Below are positions 1-13,789 of a stretch of 64,000 nucleotides of DNA, piece after piece; the first letter of the stretch is position 1; the number at the start of each line of letters is the position of its first letter. A program made the translations under genes and the position numbers. This DNA comes from Vicugna pacos (lineage: Eukaryota > Chordata > Mammalia > Artiodactyla > Camelidae): the NCBI RefSeq assembly GCF_048564905.1, contig NC_133013.1, positions 27,975,605 to 28,039,604 of the forward strand, written 5' to 3'. Below the pieces are notes generated by a model. That model searched no databases. It saw only the letters and a list, made by a program, of their open reading frames with translations, and was not told where the DNA came from.

Positions 1-1300
1 CAAAGGGAAGGCGGTGGCCGTGAGCGTGAGCAGCGGGGAGCGGGCTCTGCAGAACCAGAGCGGCAGTCAGGCTCGTCTCCTGTGAGTGACCGCGGTGGCG
101 GCTACAAGAACGTACACAATGTCAAGATTCGGTGAGCTCTACACTTACAATTGGGTGCCTTGTGTTACATGTAAGTTGTATCTCAAACTGGTTTACAAAG
201 AAATTTAAAATACAAAAAAATACATGTCTGCAGATCACCTTTCCACCTACCAGCTCGCCTTCACCAGGAACCGGAACACGACGCGATGCTGTCGGCCAGG
301 GGCTGTTAGGGCATGTTTCCAAAGGCCTTCATGAAGCCCTCCCCCGGCTCGCACAGAACGGGCGACTACCTTCCGCCGTGAGACCCTAGCCAAGGGGAGG
401 AGCAGAGGCAGCAGCACCCTTGCATGGTGAGGAGCGCTTCTCTCCAACGGCCCAGCATCTCTGAACAAAATTAAACTGTAAACTGTGAACTGCTATGACC
501 CTACACCTGCTCTCTGTCGCCAGGCAAGCAGATGCACTGAGAAAGGGGATGCACGCCCAGAGCACAGAGAAGCGGGGAGACGGCACTCGGCGCCGGCGCG
601 CTCCGGCCCTGCTGCTCGTCACTGTCGATGTCCCAGCTGGACTGCAGAGCGTCTATGGCTTGTTTTAAGTGCAGGTATAATTTTAAACTAAAATGACTGC
701 CACCAACCCCAGCTCTACCTCTCCAGTGTTCCTCTGGAAAATGGAATTCGTCTAACACTCTCTCAAGGGGTGGTGTCAGACACAAAACTCAACAGTATCT
801 TCACTGACTTTGAAAACCTGAAAGCACGTTAGTGAACTCAGAAGAAATCAGGACGCCAGCGAACGCAGCCATCGTGCAGCGCTCTGGAAACCTAGGAGAC
901 CTGGTGATGCTCAGCTGGTCCATGCCTGCAGTTCAAGCACAACCACCAGAGGCAGCAGGGATGGGAAAAGCACTGCAGCCCATAGCAGGTACTTTCCCGG
1001 CAGCCCTCCCAGGTGAGCTGCCAGCACTGACACCCAGACTGAAGGCTTTATGCTCTGAATAGTTTTACTAAAGTAAAAATAGATCCGTATTTGATCCAGA
1101 AGATTCCTCACAAAGTTTCACTTTCATCTGCAAGGCATTTGACCAATAAACATGCCAGACATTCCTACAAACACAGTTATTAAAGTGCATATGATTTTAA
1201 AAACATTCTCCAATCAAATAAAACAAGACTCCTCAAGTACACTTACAGGCTAATGAAGGGTTACATCCCACCCAACCAAAAAAAAAAAAAAAAAAAAGAA
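1..1300. other. Unidentified GC-rich block ending in a poly(A) run
   Basis: The first 650 bp are CpG-richer than the flanks. Two AATAAA motifs (near 1145 and 1218, plus strand) precede an A-run of about 19 at 1279-1297, which would fit a processed transcript copy in plus orientation. In the other direction the minus frame 785-501 reads LKQAIDALQSSWDIDSDEQQ, which looks protein-like but matches nothing I recognise. It could be a processed pseudogene, a 3' UTR copy or plain intron. Confidence 0.3.
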
Positions 1301-2499
1301 AAAATCAGATTGTTAAAAAACAAAAGCACTTGGAAACACGGCAGTAAGTACAGGGGAGCGGTGCCGGCTTTTACGAACAGTCTCTCCTTTTCTAAGAACA
1401 CTAAGTTGCTCGTCTCTTTAAAGTACCAAGAATGGAAAAGTCCTGGTCCAGAGGCTGACAGGTACCTCGTAGTCTGACTTTAATCTTTTTCCAGATTGCT
1501 CACACACTTCTTCTCCCCCCAGCGCCACACCTGCTTCCTGTGTGCTGAAGAGCCCACAGAGAGCAGACCGTCCTGCTGACCAAGCTCCCCTCTCACAAGG
1601 GACAGAAACGACTTCCGTCCACTTTGCGCCCACTTAACAAAATACAGAGAAAAAGTCAAATTCCTGTCTATGCACATATACCACACAGATATGAAACTAA
1701 CAATTTCCAAATGTCAGCCTTCTCTAATTGGAAAGTTCTCCCCCAAAGGTAAGCTAGGTGCTTCAGTAAAAGGGGTTTTATGCTTTCATACCCACAAAGC
1801 ACCACACACTCTGAAATAACCCTAATGAAAAGCTCACTTACTTCACACTGAGTAGTTACTATGTGTAGCATGGGGGCTAAGACGAAATGGAACAGAATAA
1901 ACCAAGTGCACTCATAAGGAAACTGCTAGGGGAAATCTTGAAAGATCTTTGCTTGTGGCAATGAATTTTGAGAATTATATTGTAAGGTTTTGTTGGCAAA
2001 AACAGAATATTTAATCAGACATAACAAGCATATATGGTGTTGGCATGGAATTGGACATGTACAGACGGTAAAGAGAACCTAGTGGCTTAGACCCGAATTC
2101 AGAGGGAGCTCTGGAGGAAATCTGTGCAGAACACAAAGTGAAATTGCTTTGGTGAAAAGGGGTATACTGAGCCTCAGTCCTTAAAATCCCCAGGCACAGT
2201 ACCCGCCTTCTGTTTCTCCCTGGCACGTCCATGATCAACTCCATCCACCGCACAGAGGGGCCCACGGCCCGAGAGCAGGGGTGCCCACGACCGATGAGTC
2301 TCGCGAGGTGGCTCAGGTTACCCCAGGTGACGGCAGCCCACAGCCCTGACTGCCCTCACTGTCCTTTGCCGCCCGCAGGGGACGGCCAGGGGGGCAGGAC
2401 AGGCAGAGCGGGACACGAACATAACTCCGCACCCGCTGTTGGGCACTTCTGTTGTTTCCATCTGGAGCTGCTATTTAAAAATTCTGCGGTGAGTACCTT

Positions 2500-2850
2500 T
2501 GCACTACTAGTTTGGCAGGGGTGTCGACAAAGCACCACAGAGTCACTTAAACAACTGAGATGTATTCTCTCGTGGTTCTGGAGGCCAGGAGCCCAAGACC
2601 AGGGTGACGGCGGGGTTTTTTTCTTCCGAGGCCTCTCTCTGTGGCTGTCTTCTCCCCGTGTTGACAAGATTCTCTTCTGTGTGTGGAGGTGTCCTAATTT
2701 CTTCTTACTGGGATAAGGACCTTTCCCTATGACCTCACTTTACCTTAATTACTTCTTTAAATGCCTTTTCTCCAAACCAGACCACATTCTGAGGTCCTGG
2801 GGGTTAGGATTCAACGCACGAATCTAGGGGACACAATTCAGCCCGTAACA
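2500..2850 (-). mobile_element. MLT1-type solo LTR fossil (ERVL-MaLR), reverse
   Basis: Read on the minus strand it starts TGTTACGGGCTGAATTGTGT, the typical MLT1 LTR opening. The plus strand shows the familiar reverse end (AAAGCACCACAGAGTCACTT, GTTCTGGAGGCCAGGAGCCC). Length is near that of an MLT1 LTR. No internal retroviral region is adjacent. The family is old, shared by placental mammals. Confidence 0.8.
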
Positions 2851-3715
2851 CTTGCACAGAAGTCCTCCAGCACATTCCTAGGTTTGATCCCTACCCCACA
2901 TCCACCACTCTCCCCTCTTTCCGAATCACAAACTGACAAAAGTATCTATTTCTTACAGAAATGGCAGTTATCGTGCAGAAATTACATTAAGTTTCATTTG
3001 GTACGTGACCCAGACAGGAGGACCGTGAGGAAGAGTCAGCGTGAGACCGGTGCTGGTGAGCACAGCATCGCTTCCCCTCAGATTCCATCAGAACACTAAC
3101 CATTCACTGTGGCACTTCGGACCCTCCCAGTCAATCCGGAGCACAGGAGCACCGCACAGCACCGCTATCTGCCACTCCCCTAAACAGAAGGTTTCTGCAC
3201 TCTCTCACCTCATTTCATAGTCAAGTCACAAGAATAATAAGGAAAATCAAGTGTCACCCAGGAGCCATGGGGCTCTCCTCTGAAGTGAACGCACCATCTT
3301 GTAATACTATGCACACATCACATTCCTTATGTCACGAGCAGCATGGCAATTTCTGTACATTCAGGCTCTCAAATAACTCCCCGTGCCGCTGTCCAGCCCG
3401 CAGGCCCAGCTGCACAGTTAGAGGAGTCTGCACTTCCTGTCACAATCCTTCAGCTATCTGCAGCCTTTGGAAAAGAGATAGATGATTTTTAACAGAGAAA
3501 CACGCTCTACTGCAATTCTGTTCTAATTGTCAATAAGAAAAAGAAATGTTTAAAGGGCATTGAACGTGATAGGAACTGGGATTATTGCTAAAGACGGAAA
3601 GATGAGTAAAACTGAATTGCTACTCTTAAGGAATTACATTCTGATAGCAGATACAAGTACACGCATACAATATCTACACACACACACACGCATGTTTACA
3701 CATACACGTGAGGCA

Positions 3716-4175
3716 GACGTGAGGCGGGAAGCCCCATAAACAGACTGGCAGGACCCCCAGGCAGAGCCAATACTCTCCTGCCAGCACCATCCGGTTCCCT
3801 GGCCCAGAAGCTCTATCTCACATTTTGCCTCTGAAACAGCTTACTTACCCCTAAAATTCTATTGGTTCCCTGAACTCACTCCTGATTGGTTATTTTTCTC
3901 ACTCCTGATTGGTTAGTTCCCTCACTCCTGATTGGTCCATTTCTACAAAGCTTGTTCCTAATCAGTCAACTTTTCTTATACCTTATTTGCATGTGATGTT
4001 GCAAAGTGTAAACAGGCAGCCTATAAAAGCCAGTGTAAACCTACAGAGGGGGCCCAGAGCTTGGAGTGTTCACTCCCGTGGGCCCGCTGGCGTGATAAAC
4101 CTGAGCTCTCCAAGCCTCCGAGCGCTGCTTGGTCTCTCGCCGGATCCAGGCTGCTGTCCCGACCGAGCTGCAACA
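3716..4175 (+). mobile_element. ERV1-like solo LTR fossil
   Basis: A U3-like segment has four ATTGG (inverted CCAAT) boxes, three of them in 23-bp tandem repeats starting at 3877, 3900 and 3923. A TATAAAA box follows at 4023, then an R/U5-like GC-rich stretch with GGTCTCTCGCCGGATCCAGG. This layout is typical of class I (gammaretrovirus-like) LTRs. Ends are approximate and no internal gene region was recognised. It seems younger than the MaLR LTRs because its motifs are so clear. Confidence 0.65.
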
Positions 4176-4499
4176 TGTTTTCTGCAGCAAATGCAGAGGC
4201 ATAAACTGAGCGTCGCAGCCCATCTTCCAAAGCAATGCAGGACCCCAAGAAGGACAAGCAGACCACGTGATACAAAACCTATGCCCACAGCCTAACTGAG
4301 AGAGGAGGGATGCCCGCAGCAGGTCGCCTGTGCGTAGGTACTTGGGAGGGCGAAAACTACGTGCAAGAGAGACAAGGCGCACTAGCGGCGGGACTAAGAC
4401 TAAGCCAAAGCCACGCCCAGAAAGTGCAAAACCCCGGAAGAGCCCCAGTGGGCCAGAGCGCGCACCACGGGCAAGGGGTCGTTGAGCGCACATGAGTTC

Positions 4500-5560
4500 A
4501 GGTGGCAGTCTTCGAACCGTCACTGCGTTTGGGGGAAAGAGAAACCACCTTGGGCAAGAAACTCAAAAATTAAAAGCAGAAGTGGACAATAAATAGGAGG
4601 AAACGAAGAGAGAGTTGACTGAATGTGGGAAAGAAATCAAAAGACAGAATCACCGCAGAATCAAAGACTAAACGACAAAGTCCCCAAGGGAGACTAGATC
4701 CACATAAAATTTTACTAAGGGTCACTGAAGAAAGCCAGAAAAAATAACCAAGAAAATGAAAATGTGGCAAAGAAATAAAATGGATCAGAAGTAAAGTGGT
4801 TGAAAGGGAAGAAAGCCAAAGAGGAGGAGAAGGATGTGTAGCAAGAGGTCCTAAAGATAAAAGCAAAACAAGTGAACAGAACCGATACTTAAAACTGTAA
4901 CCCAGGAAGACTTGTTGGAAACAAGAAAAGACCAAAATGCACATACTGAAAAGGCCCAACAGGTACCTGAGAAAACTGAACCAGAATGATTGACTTGAAA
5001 ACATATCCTAATAAAACTATTAGACTTAAGTTTTTTTTAACCTCAAGATCTCCAAGCATAAAGATCTGAAATCAGACTGGCACCATATGCCCTAAACACA
5101 ACTTACAGTGCAGAATGACAACAGAGCAGCATTTTTTAAAAAACCCAAGGAAAGAATGAATGAACCGAGAGTTTTATATTTAGACAAGCTGTCCTTTAAG
5201 TGTCAAAACACAGAAACACTTTTAAACGGGTGAGATGCCAGACTATCCTGCCCCTGCGAGCCCTTCCTGAGGAGTGTCCTGGGTTTCATCCGCTGACAGA
5301 TGGCTGAGGACACTGTGTGGGGGGTGGGGGCACGGATGGTGCGTGCTCAGTGATCACCTGTAGACCCAGGACTAGAACAAAGGCACAAATCCCGTGGGAG
5401 AACAGCATGCTGTGTATTATATACAGTGTGTCTCATGTGCAGGAAGGTAGAAATAATGTAGCTGAGAACACGAAGGCAGGAGGAAGGAAGGGGAAAGTGA
5501 AACAAGACCATGATTACTGAGCTTCCATGGAGGTAGACAAGGTGCTAACAAAGGCAGAGC
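4500..5560 (+). mobile_element. HAL1/L1M-like LINE fragment
   Basis: A-rich sequence resembling an old HAL1 or L1 ORF1-to-3' region, with phrases such as GAACCGAGAGTTTTATATTT and GAGCCCTTCCTGAGGAGTGT. It is highly diverged and ends are approximate. Confidence 0.45.
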
Positions 5561-7965
5561 CCCAAGTCACCAGGGAAAAGACGAGCTTTTCAGTAAGTGT
5601 CTCTCAGACAACTACACATTTGAAAAAATTAGCTTCAAATATCATACCCTCCAAAAAAAATCTGCAAATACTAGAAATACCATGCAAATACTAGGGGAAA
5701 ATACGTGGGAGTTTCCCTATAGTGCGTACATATCTGCTGACACGTACAGAAAAGAAACATGAGAAGGATAAGCCGGAGGTGAATGAGACTATTTACCTGT
5801 AAGAGTGGGTGAGACAGGATGGAAAGGAGGGGCACCAGAAATGGGGTAGAAAGAGGGGGAAAGTGAGACCTCCGAGTGATACCTTCTCGCACAGTTAAGT
5901 TTTAGAACCATGTTATTGTTACATCGACTGAAAAATTAGTGTATCAAATTAGCAAGGTTGGAGGGGAAACAAAACGTGAATACAAACAAATAAATCTACT
6001 ATTTAAATGAATAACATAACCGCACTGAAATAACAGGAGAACTAACCCAAGCAACTTTGAATGCAGTTTTCTTTTTTTTAAAAAACAGGTTTTTTTATTA
6101 TATTCCTTTAGACTAAAAACAAAACACAGTGTAAAAGAAATGGACTCTGGTTAGAAGTTTTGTTTCTCCCACAAAACACCTGCATTGTTCAAAGTCAACT
6201 GTAAGCAGTAATAGTAAAAGGGCAGAACCTCCTCTTTCCCTGTATATAGAACTTCCAGTAAGGTAGTTGCCAGGAGTTTCGGTTCCTGAGGGCTGGAAGT
6301 ATGACGCCCCCTGGGAAACACAAATGCATCTTAACAGCCAGCTCGCGGCTTGAAAGGGCCTGACTCCAAGGCCCGACGTGCTAGTGGCAGAATGAAAGGC
6401 AGTATGTGGTGCTTGCTTGCAGTCCCAAGACCCCGCGGCTGTGAACTCAGACCTGGACACAGGCGCGTGTGTGCTTCCCCTGAAGTGGTCATACGTATTT
6501 GAGAACTGTGACTGTCTGAGAGGCGACAGAAGAACCATGCTGTGGAGGCGGCGGGAATCTCTGACACCCAGGTCAAGCCAACAGACGGGCTGAGCGTGAA
6601 GGGAATTGGGAGTAGCGTGGGAGCACGCGCACACATACACACACACGCACACACACACAGGAAAGGGGATGAAATGACCCAGCGTGAAGGGCTGGTAAGC
6701 AGCTGGTCCTCACGGCCACGTGAGCCCCAACACGGAAGAGGAAGTGAAGACTGGGAATCTCATCTCCTGCTGCCTCCCTGCTTCCCCTGGGGCAGGACAC
6801 TTCCTTCCTACAGCAAATCCAGCCCACGGACTGACCCCACCCCCGCTGGCCAGGGGACAGAGAACAGCCGTCCTGGCTGGCGAGGCCGCGCATCCGGCGC
6901 GCCCGCCCTGCAGGCTCCTGGCCAGGGCGATGAGCTCCAGCTGGGCGCCTGACCCAGAGCGCAAATGAGCACAACCGGGGTCCTCTGCGGCGCGCCTCCC
7001 GGGCTGCGACGCACACCGGCCTCAGCCAGGGATCGTTCAGATGATTCTCTTCTAGGAGGTCTAGGGCCGCGCCTGGCCCTGGATGTCTAGTGAGCTCCCA
7101 GGATGCTGCTGCTGCTGGCCCAGGGCCGCAGCTCTGAACAGTAAGGCTCTGAGGCATCAGGGAAGAAGCGCACTTCACCCCAGAGCTGCTGCGCCGATGA
7201 ACTGTGATGCCGGGTCTGCTGGCTCTTCTACAGGCAGGAGGCTGGGCTGTTCCCTGCTTGTGTCACTCATGTCCGTGTGTGTTCTCTGTCACTAGATTAT
7301 ATACTTCCAGAAAACAGAAGCCATGTATTTATCCTCGGCCGTTCCCTACAATACCTTATTTGGTGTTTTACATGGAGCCATGCATAATCAATGTTGTTCA
7401 ACAGCCAACTGGGAAGAAATTTTAAATTATTTAAAAGAGAGAGAGGAGAAGATATTTTCATACAGAGATAAAGGGTGTGAAGGAGGAGGGTTGGGACTGG
7501 CCAGCGCCCTCTGGACACCCCTGAGCCAGCCCTGCAGCCAAAGCCTATGGAGCTACAAAGAACACTCTCTTAAATCCTCTAGCAGGTTATTTTGGAGAAT
7601 CACAAGCCAATACCCCTGAAGTGCAGAAAAGACAAACCCCAAAGACAAGATCACAGGCACCAGCAGGAAAATACCGCTAATCTGGCTCGACTGCTCAGGG
7701 CCCCCCAGGCGACTCCTCAGCTGGAAGCCATGGCCTCTAACACGGGGCCCACAGCTGACAGCGTCAACTTCTTGTTAAGCCGTAAGAAGGCGGTTTTATC
7801 AAAAAGCAGTTCACAGAGACGATCTGACGGTTCTGAACTACCCACTAAGATGTCTTGGAGAGCATAAGTCACTGTGGCATCTTCCTACTTGCCCAGGACA
7901 AACAAGTTCAGCTGATTCACCTCCCTTCAAGGCAAGAATCCAGAAATATCCTCCTTATTTATGAA

Positions 7966-7990
7966 GACACACACACACACACACACACAC
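7966..7990. repeat. CA microsatellite
   Basis: Twelve or so uninterrupted AC units. Confidence 0.95.
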
Positions 7991-10900
7991 GCTATTTTAT
8001 CTCTGCATCAGGTAATTGAGGAGCTATCTGAAGCCAAGTCTCAGCTTTTCTCCAAGAACAACTTAGAATCTACTCAAATGGTCAAAAAGTACCCCACAAA
8101 AATCTCAAATCGCTGAAGAGAGCCTTTGGGTGGGACAATCTTGTGACAGGTGTTTCTAACACTCCGACTCTACCATAAAGTAATCTTAATTTGCTTCCTT
8201 GTTCTATTTATTTTTTAGCAGTTTGTATCCCAGGGGACAGCCGTGCTGCATTAGCTACAAACGGAATCCTCAGACAACTAAACAAGATAAAATGTTGAAA
8301 AGGGGCCTTAAGGACTACCTATGAATACTGACCAACATCAGCTTTAAATTTTGGCTTTATGTATTCATTAGTTAAAATGGCAGTACTTACATGCCCACCA
8401 CGTGCCGGACGGGACAGACACCACGATTGAGCTATAAGGGGCTACGTAAAAACAGACAGTGCAGTACTCTAAGAGGTGTGGCAGAGACAGCGGAAAAAGA
8501 AAACAGTTCTCCTTGTTTGGGGTTTGGTCTGAATTATGAAGACTGAACAGAACTTCCTTCAGCAGCTCAAACTTGGAAGTTCTGCAGGTCAGAGCAGACA
8601 CTTGGAGTCTGGGCATAATTGATTTTGAATTTGTTTTTTTCCTGAAATTAACTGATCAGCTTTTTCAGTCCTTTCAGTATCTGCCATTTACCTTCGTTTT
8701 AAATACCTGTGTTCACTGCATTTGAGACTTTTACTGCAAAGTACTTCAAGCCCCTTTGGGAAGTATTCTCTACACGCATAAGGAACAGCACTAGAGGAAG
8801 CTACTTACATACCTTCAGTTTCTTTCTAAATGCATTTTGGATTTAAGCCACGTATACCTTGAATTTGCAGAGCAAAACTAAAAGGAGATCATAGAACACA
8901 CACTGGTCTCAATTTATCATACTTGTGTTTCTGAACCTAGAAATAAACACTCAATATAACGTTTAATCATGAGTAATTTTAAGATCCAAATTCCCCCTTA
9001 GTAACATGCACTAAAACGTCTGCAACATCTAGAACCTTCACATTAGCGAACCCCAAAAGGGCCTCTGACACATCAGTGCCTTTCAAAACGTTAATCTGCT
9101 GCTGTGAATAGCCATCAGCCTCTCAACTCCGTATGTGTGAACGCAGGATGAGACTAGGTGTGCAAACAGCCTGCTCACGGGGTCTCTGTTTAATTTTAGT
9201 TCAAGACTCTTTCCTTTTAAAAAACTCACACACATACACACACAGATAAGCTACCCTTACACGTAAGAAAATGAAACTTTATGATGACAATGTAAGTATC
9301 TGGAAAACGTCTTGTGAAGTCTCTCCATAATGTTACAAACAAAATCCACGGCAGCACTTGTACCAGACATTGTACTTACAGAGTTAACGTTTCACATGAC
9401 TGCAGACACTGACAGAAAGGAAGAAGACAACAAAATAGGCCCCTGAGAACAGTAAGAAGTAACTGCTACCCAACAGACCTTTCCTGCCTTTCTCTCCTTC
9501 ACAAGTAACAGGAAAAGAACCAAACACACACAAGAGAGGGTCCCCCGCTTCCCCGCTGCCTTGTACCTCTGCCCTTTCCTTCTGTCCACCACCCGCCGCG
9601 TGAACTCTGACTCTTCGATGCGCCACAAGGCTTGCAAAGAGAGTCCTCACGATCTATCACGCCGATGATCACTGAGCCCTTAAACACGAGGTGCGAAGGC
9701 CAGGACCACCTGCAACAGCTGCTGGCAGAGGCTCACGTCGAAGACGGCAGCGCACGGTCACACCGCAAAGCCACGCGCGCCGCCTTCCGACGCCCTGCTG
9801 CGGCCGGCGGGCGCCTGGCGGTGGGGGGGGCTCCCCAGCAGCACCGCTGAATGAAGCCTTTGGCCTCTATTCATGTCACGTCAATAACCTTCTCTTGGCA
9901 GTATATATTCCATCATCAACTTAGTAAATCAGAAGACATAATGTAAACGTGCTCTGTGCACTTTAAAATGCTTAAAATAAGACATTTTCGGATTTTAAAA
10001 CCACAAAGCACTCTACAGACGCACAGGCACACAAAGCAGCTGCCTTCCAGTGCTCGCGCATCTACAGAGCAGCAGGACAACCTCACGATCACCAGGTTCG
10101 GCTATGTGAACGGCAGTGATCTTAGTCCCTTTAAGTCAGAAGAAAATCTGCAGCGTCTTCCATGACACCGACTTGGCGACAGTGACGCTGCGGTGTTACA
10201 GGCACACACTCCCACTACAGGGTCAGCAGTCCGTCCAGCGTGAGAGCAACAAGCACTTAAAACCAACAGAAATAAAAAGCCGTTGAGATTATAACACAAA
10301 AATAAAATAGCCCAGAAAAGTTAACTGAACTGTACAATCCTCAAATTACTGTAGAAAAATCCAAACAAGCATTTGTATTGAGAACCCAAGGCATCACAAA
10401 GGGCACAGTCAGCTAACAGACTGAATGTCCTGCAATCAGTAAAGAAAATGAAGTCAGGCCATTTTAAACACTTTTCTATTTTAGAATAATTCCTACTTTT
10501 GATCGAAGAGGAAAAGCGGCCCGTAATAAAGTAATATTGAGATCAGGTGTAGAGTGGAAGATTACATAAAAATTATTTAAGTAAAATTTCTATGTTTTAA
10601 ATAAATTAAAGTTAGCTCCAGTAACTATGTCAACTATCAGAACGATAAAAACAAATTTGTTTTACCTCAAGGTCTACTTTTCTGAAGTGGCGGGAGAATC
10701 CGCCGCTAACTGTGGGGTCACACCTTTGCCCCTGCTCCTTCCTGAAAGAAGTCAAAAGGCGCAGCCCGGCTTGCTGGCCAGCCACCCAGCGGTGACACCT
10801 TCGCACGCCCTGGGGGTTCTGCTCGACACAAACAAGTAAAACAGCGATGCATTTTTGAAAACCTTGTTTTTAGAGTCGCTTTTGTAGGTTTTCTTTAGAT

Positions 10901-12179
10901 GATACCCGTCATGTCTAGAAAAATGCAATGAAATGTTTGTATGGAGGGGAACCCACGTCGGCCACTAGGCAAACACCTCCAGAGGCTCTAAGTAGTCAGG
11001 TGGACATGATATGGAACCTCCCTGACAAGTGCACGGCCATTCCTCAGACTCAAAACTCTTCTTAGCAGGTGGTCAGGAAAGATCTGTCAATAGCTGATTC
11101 CCTCTGTTTTATTCCGCCAGTGAGAAGACCCCGACACTGCTGGCTATCTGTTAGCTGAAGCCACAAAGGGGAAAAAAGGGCAACCTGGCAGCCTGCTGGA
11201 CACTAGAGCGGAGGAAAAGGAATTTCCTTCAGACGAAATGACACAGCGACACTTCCAGTCCTGGAAAGCAGAGGAAGAAAGCCCTGTGTCCCTACTACAG
11301 GAACACCTGCTGCAACAAGCTGAGCCCACGACAGACAGCAGCGCACTCTGAAGGGCAGCGAAGTCGCCTCTCCTCAGAACACCGCCTGATGCCGAGAGGG
11401 GCGCCGCCAGGCAGCCCGAGCCTCTCTGCCTTGTCGGAGTAGAGGCGGCTCTCCTCTGGATGCACACTTCATCCAGGGCCACTTGCCGAGCTGAAGCACC
11501 ATTTGGGAAAAAGGCAAAGAGAATGACTTCCTGATAAGGTAAAACTATGACCCATTTTCAGTAAAATTTTGAAAGCAGCCTGGAGGATAACCCTGCCCGT
11601 AATGAAGGAAAAGCCGCACCCAAAGACCTCGAGTCGCACCAGGATCACTGCAAGAGGCACTGGAGAGCGTGTAACAGCGTTCCTTCCCAGGAAGAGAGAG
11701 TGGAAACCTAGCTTAAAGCTCTCGGGGACGCCGTGAAGGGAGGGCAGAGCCAGGCAGCCCGTCTCGTGGGAGGGGAAGGCGGGGTGCGTCACCCTGACGT
11801 TGCTGGGAACTCCAGGGCCCGGTGGTATGCAGCAGCAAGCTGTTTTTCGTAGGTTCTGGTTGTGTCTAAATGCCCTACTGCATTTATTTTTATTTATTTT
11901 TTACATGGACAATATTTTCATATTTGGAGCCTTGTTTTCAAAACAAAATGACGACTGCACTATTAGCATTCCTTTAGTGCTTACTGAATAAACTGAGTTG
12001 TGGAAGCCACAGGCTCTCGGTGGTAAACAGTGTGGTGTAGAATTCAGTCTAAGGAGAGTGAATGCTTAAAATGTACTGTAATTGGTGTTGCTCTAAGAAT
12101 TCAGACTTTGATAATTTCGTGGCATCAAAGTGTGGATAAATGTTCAAGGTTCTGGTAAGATCTATAAGGGTATCTAAAA

Positions 12180-12590
12180 CCTACATACTTTTTTCTTCCA
12201 GTTTTATTGAGACACAGTTGACACTGTACGAGTGAAAGGTGTACAGCACAATGAGGTGGCTTACATACGTCATGAAATGATGACGAGTTTAGTGAACATC
12301 CACCATGTCATACAGGTACAAAGTTAAAGAAATACAAAAAAAATACATACATTTTTCCTTGTGATGAGAACTCTTAGGATGTACTCTCTTAACAACTTCC
12401 ATGTATAACATGCAGCAGGGCTACCCATACTTCTGTTGTACGTCACACCCCTGGTACTCACTCACCTCACAACTGGGAGTCTGTACCTTTTGATTATCTT
12501 TACCCAGTTCCCACTTCCTCCCCCCCGCCTCCGCTCGGCACAACCTGGTCTCTTTTCCCATGGATCTGCTTGTTGGTTAATTTTGGAAAT
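12180..12590 (-). mobile_element. L1 3' end, reverse
   Basis: The plus strand reads AGTTTTATTGAGACACAGTT then TGTACAGCACAATG, the reverse complement of an L1M-type 3' UTR, followed by the AGTTCCCACTTCCTCCCCCC segment common upstream in such elements. The element is 5'-truncated. Confidence 0.7.
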
Positions 12591-13789
12591 ATCAATGCCC
12601 GGCCCCTGCAGGGACTACCGCTCCGTGTTGCCTGTGCCCTGGGACAGACCACACCCAAACCCTGCCCTTGATGCGCCACCGACAGGAAGCAAGCATCCTT
12701 ATTGACAAATTAAAGTGTTGACCTGGAAGCCAGAAAACAGCTACCAAAAGAATTCTGATTGCTTAAGCCTTTAAACCTCACATATCCCAGGCACTAAACA
12801 GCCCAAATGACTTAGTAATGACATGAAAGAGGACCTTCCACAACAGGTTCTTAGATCACACGGAGAAATCTACTTCAAGGATTAAATTCTCAAAATTTTT
12901 CACCAAAGGGCACATACCTCCTAGATGCCAGAGAGACGGAAGTGAGAAAAGCAGGCCCTCCTCCGGCTCTGCCGAGCTCACGTCCAGCAGGGAGAGCCGT
13001 CCAGAACGAAGGCACAATGAATGACGGACGTAGCGAAACAGCAGGAGCCCAGGAAGCTGGGAAGCGCGTGGCCAGGCCCCACGGGAGTTTTTCCAACTTT
13101 TAAAAGCCAATCCACAGCGAGGAATATATTTACACTGCAACCCAGGTTTCACATAGCTGTAGTGAAATAATGCGCACACACACACGCACCCGCATGGACG
13201 CACCATACGTAATTAAAAGCAGACAGTTTTCATAAGACAGTGGTTGCCCTTACAATGTGGGACAAACTCTGATACTTTCTATTCTATTTTCATTTTTCTG
13301 GTCTTGAACCACCTGAACTGATTTTAGGATCCTTGTATGGGTTCTGACCCGAAGTCTAGAAAACACAGACCAGTGGTATTTTCAAGTCAGCTGCATAACC
13401 GGCTGAAGATTCAAACTCCTGAGCCCCACCTGAAACCGCTGGGTCAGAACCCACGGGAGACGGGGCCCAGAGCGTGGCTTCTAGTGGGCCCTCCGACGGC
13501 CCTGAGCATATTCAAGTCTGAGAACCCCAATGTCATTTACCCTGAGGTCTAAGGATGGAGGGAGGGTAGAGAAATGCCACAGCCAGAAACCACGGGAGGC
13601 ACAAAGCCTGCGTGGGCGAGGAGGGGCGTGGCACGTCCAGAGAAGTTCAGGGGAGCAGGGCGAGCCCCTGAGGCACGACGGGCGATGGCGAGCAGGAGGG
13701 TGGGCATGCTGCACGCTGCAGGCTCCCTCTTCCAGTCAGCTTCACGCTGTTTCAAGAATACAAGGACACGAGCATTCTGCTTAAAAAGG

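Noticed and set aside
501-785. Minus-strand frame with LKQAIDALQSSWDIDSDEQQ, first considered as a THAP10 C-terminus because of WDI/SDEQ
   Set aside because: The resemblance is a few residues only. The true THAP10 C-terminus lies at 58.1-58.26 kb.
4041-4523. 160-codon minus-strand frame
   Set aside because: It overlaps an LTR fossil in antisense and has no protein resemblance.
6573-7178. 201-codon minus-strand frame in a GC-rich intron patch
   Set aside because: It runs through a CA repeat, has no recognisable domain and no splice or homology support.
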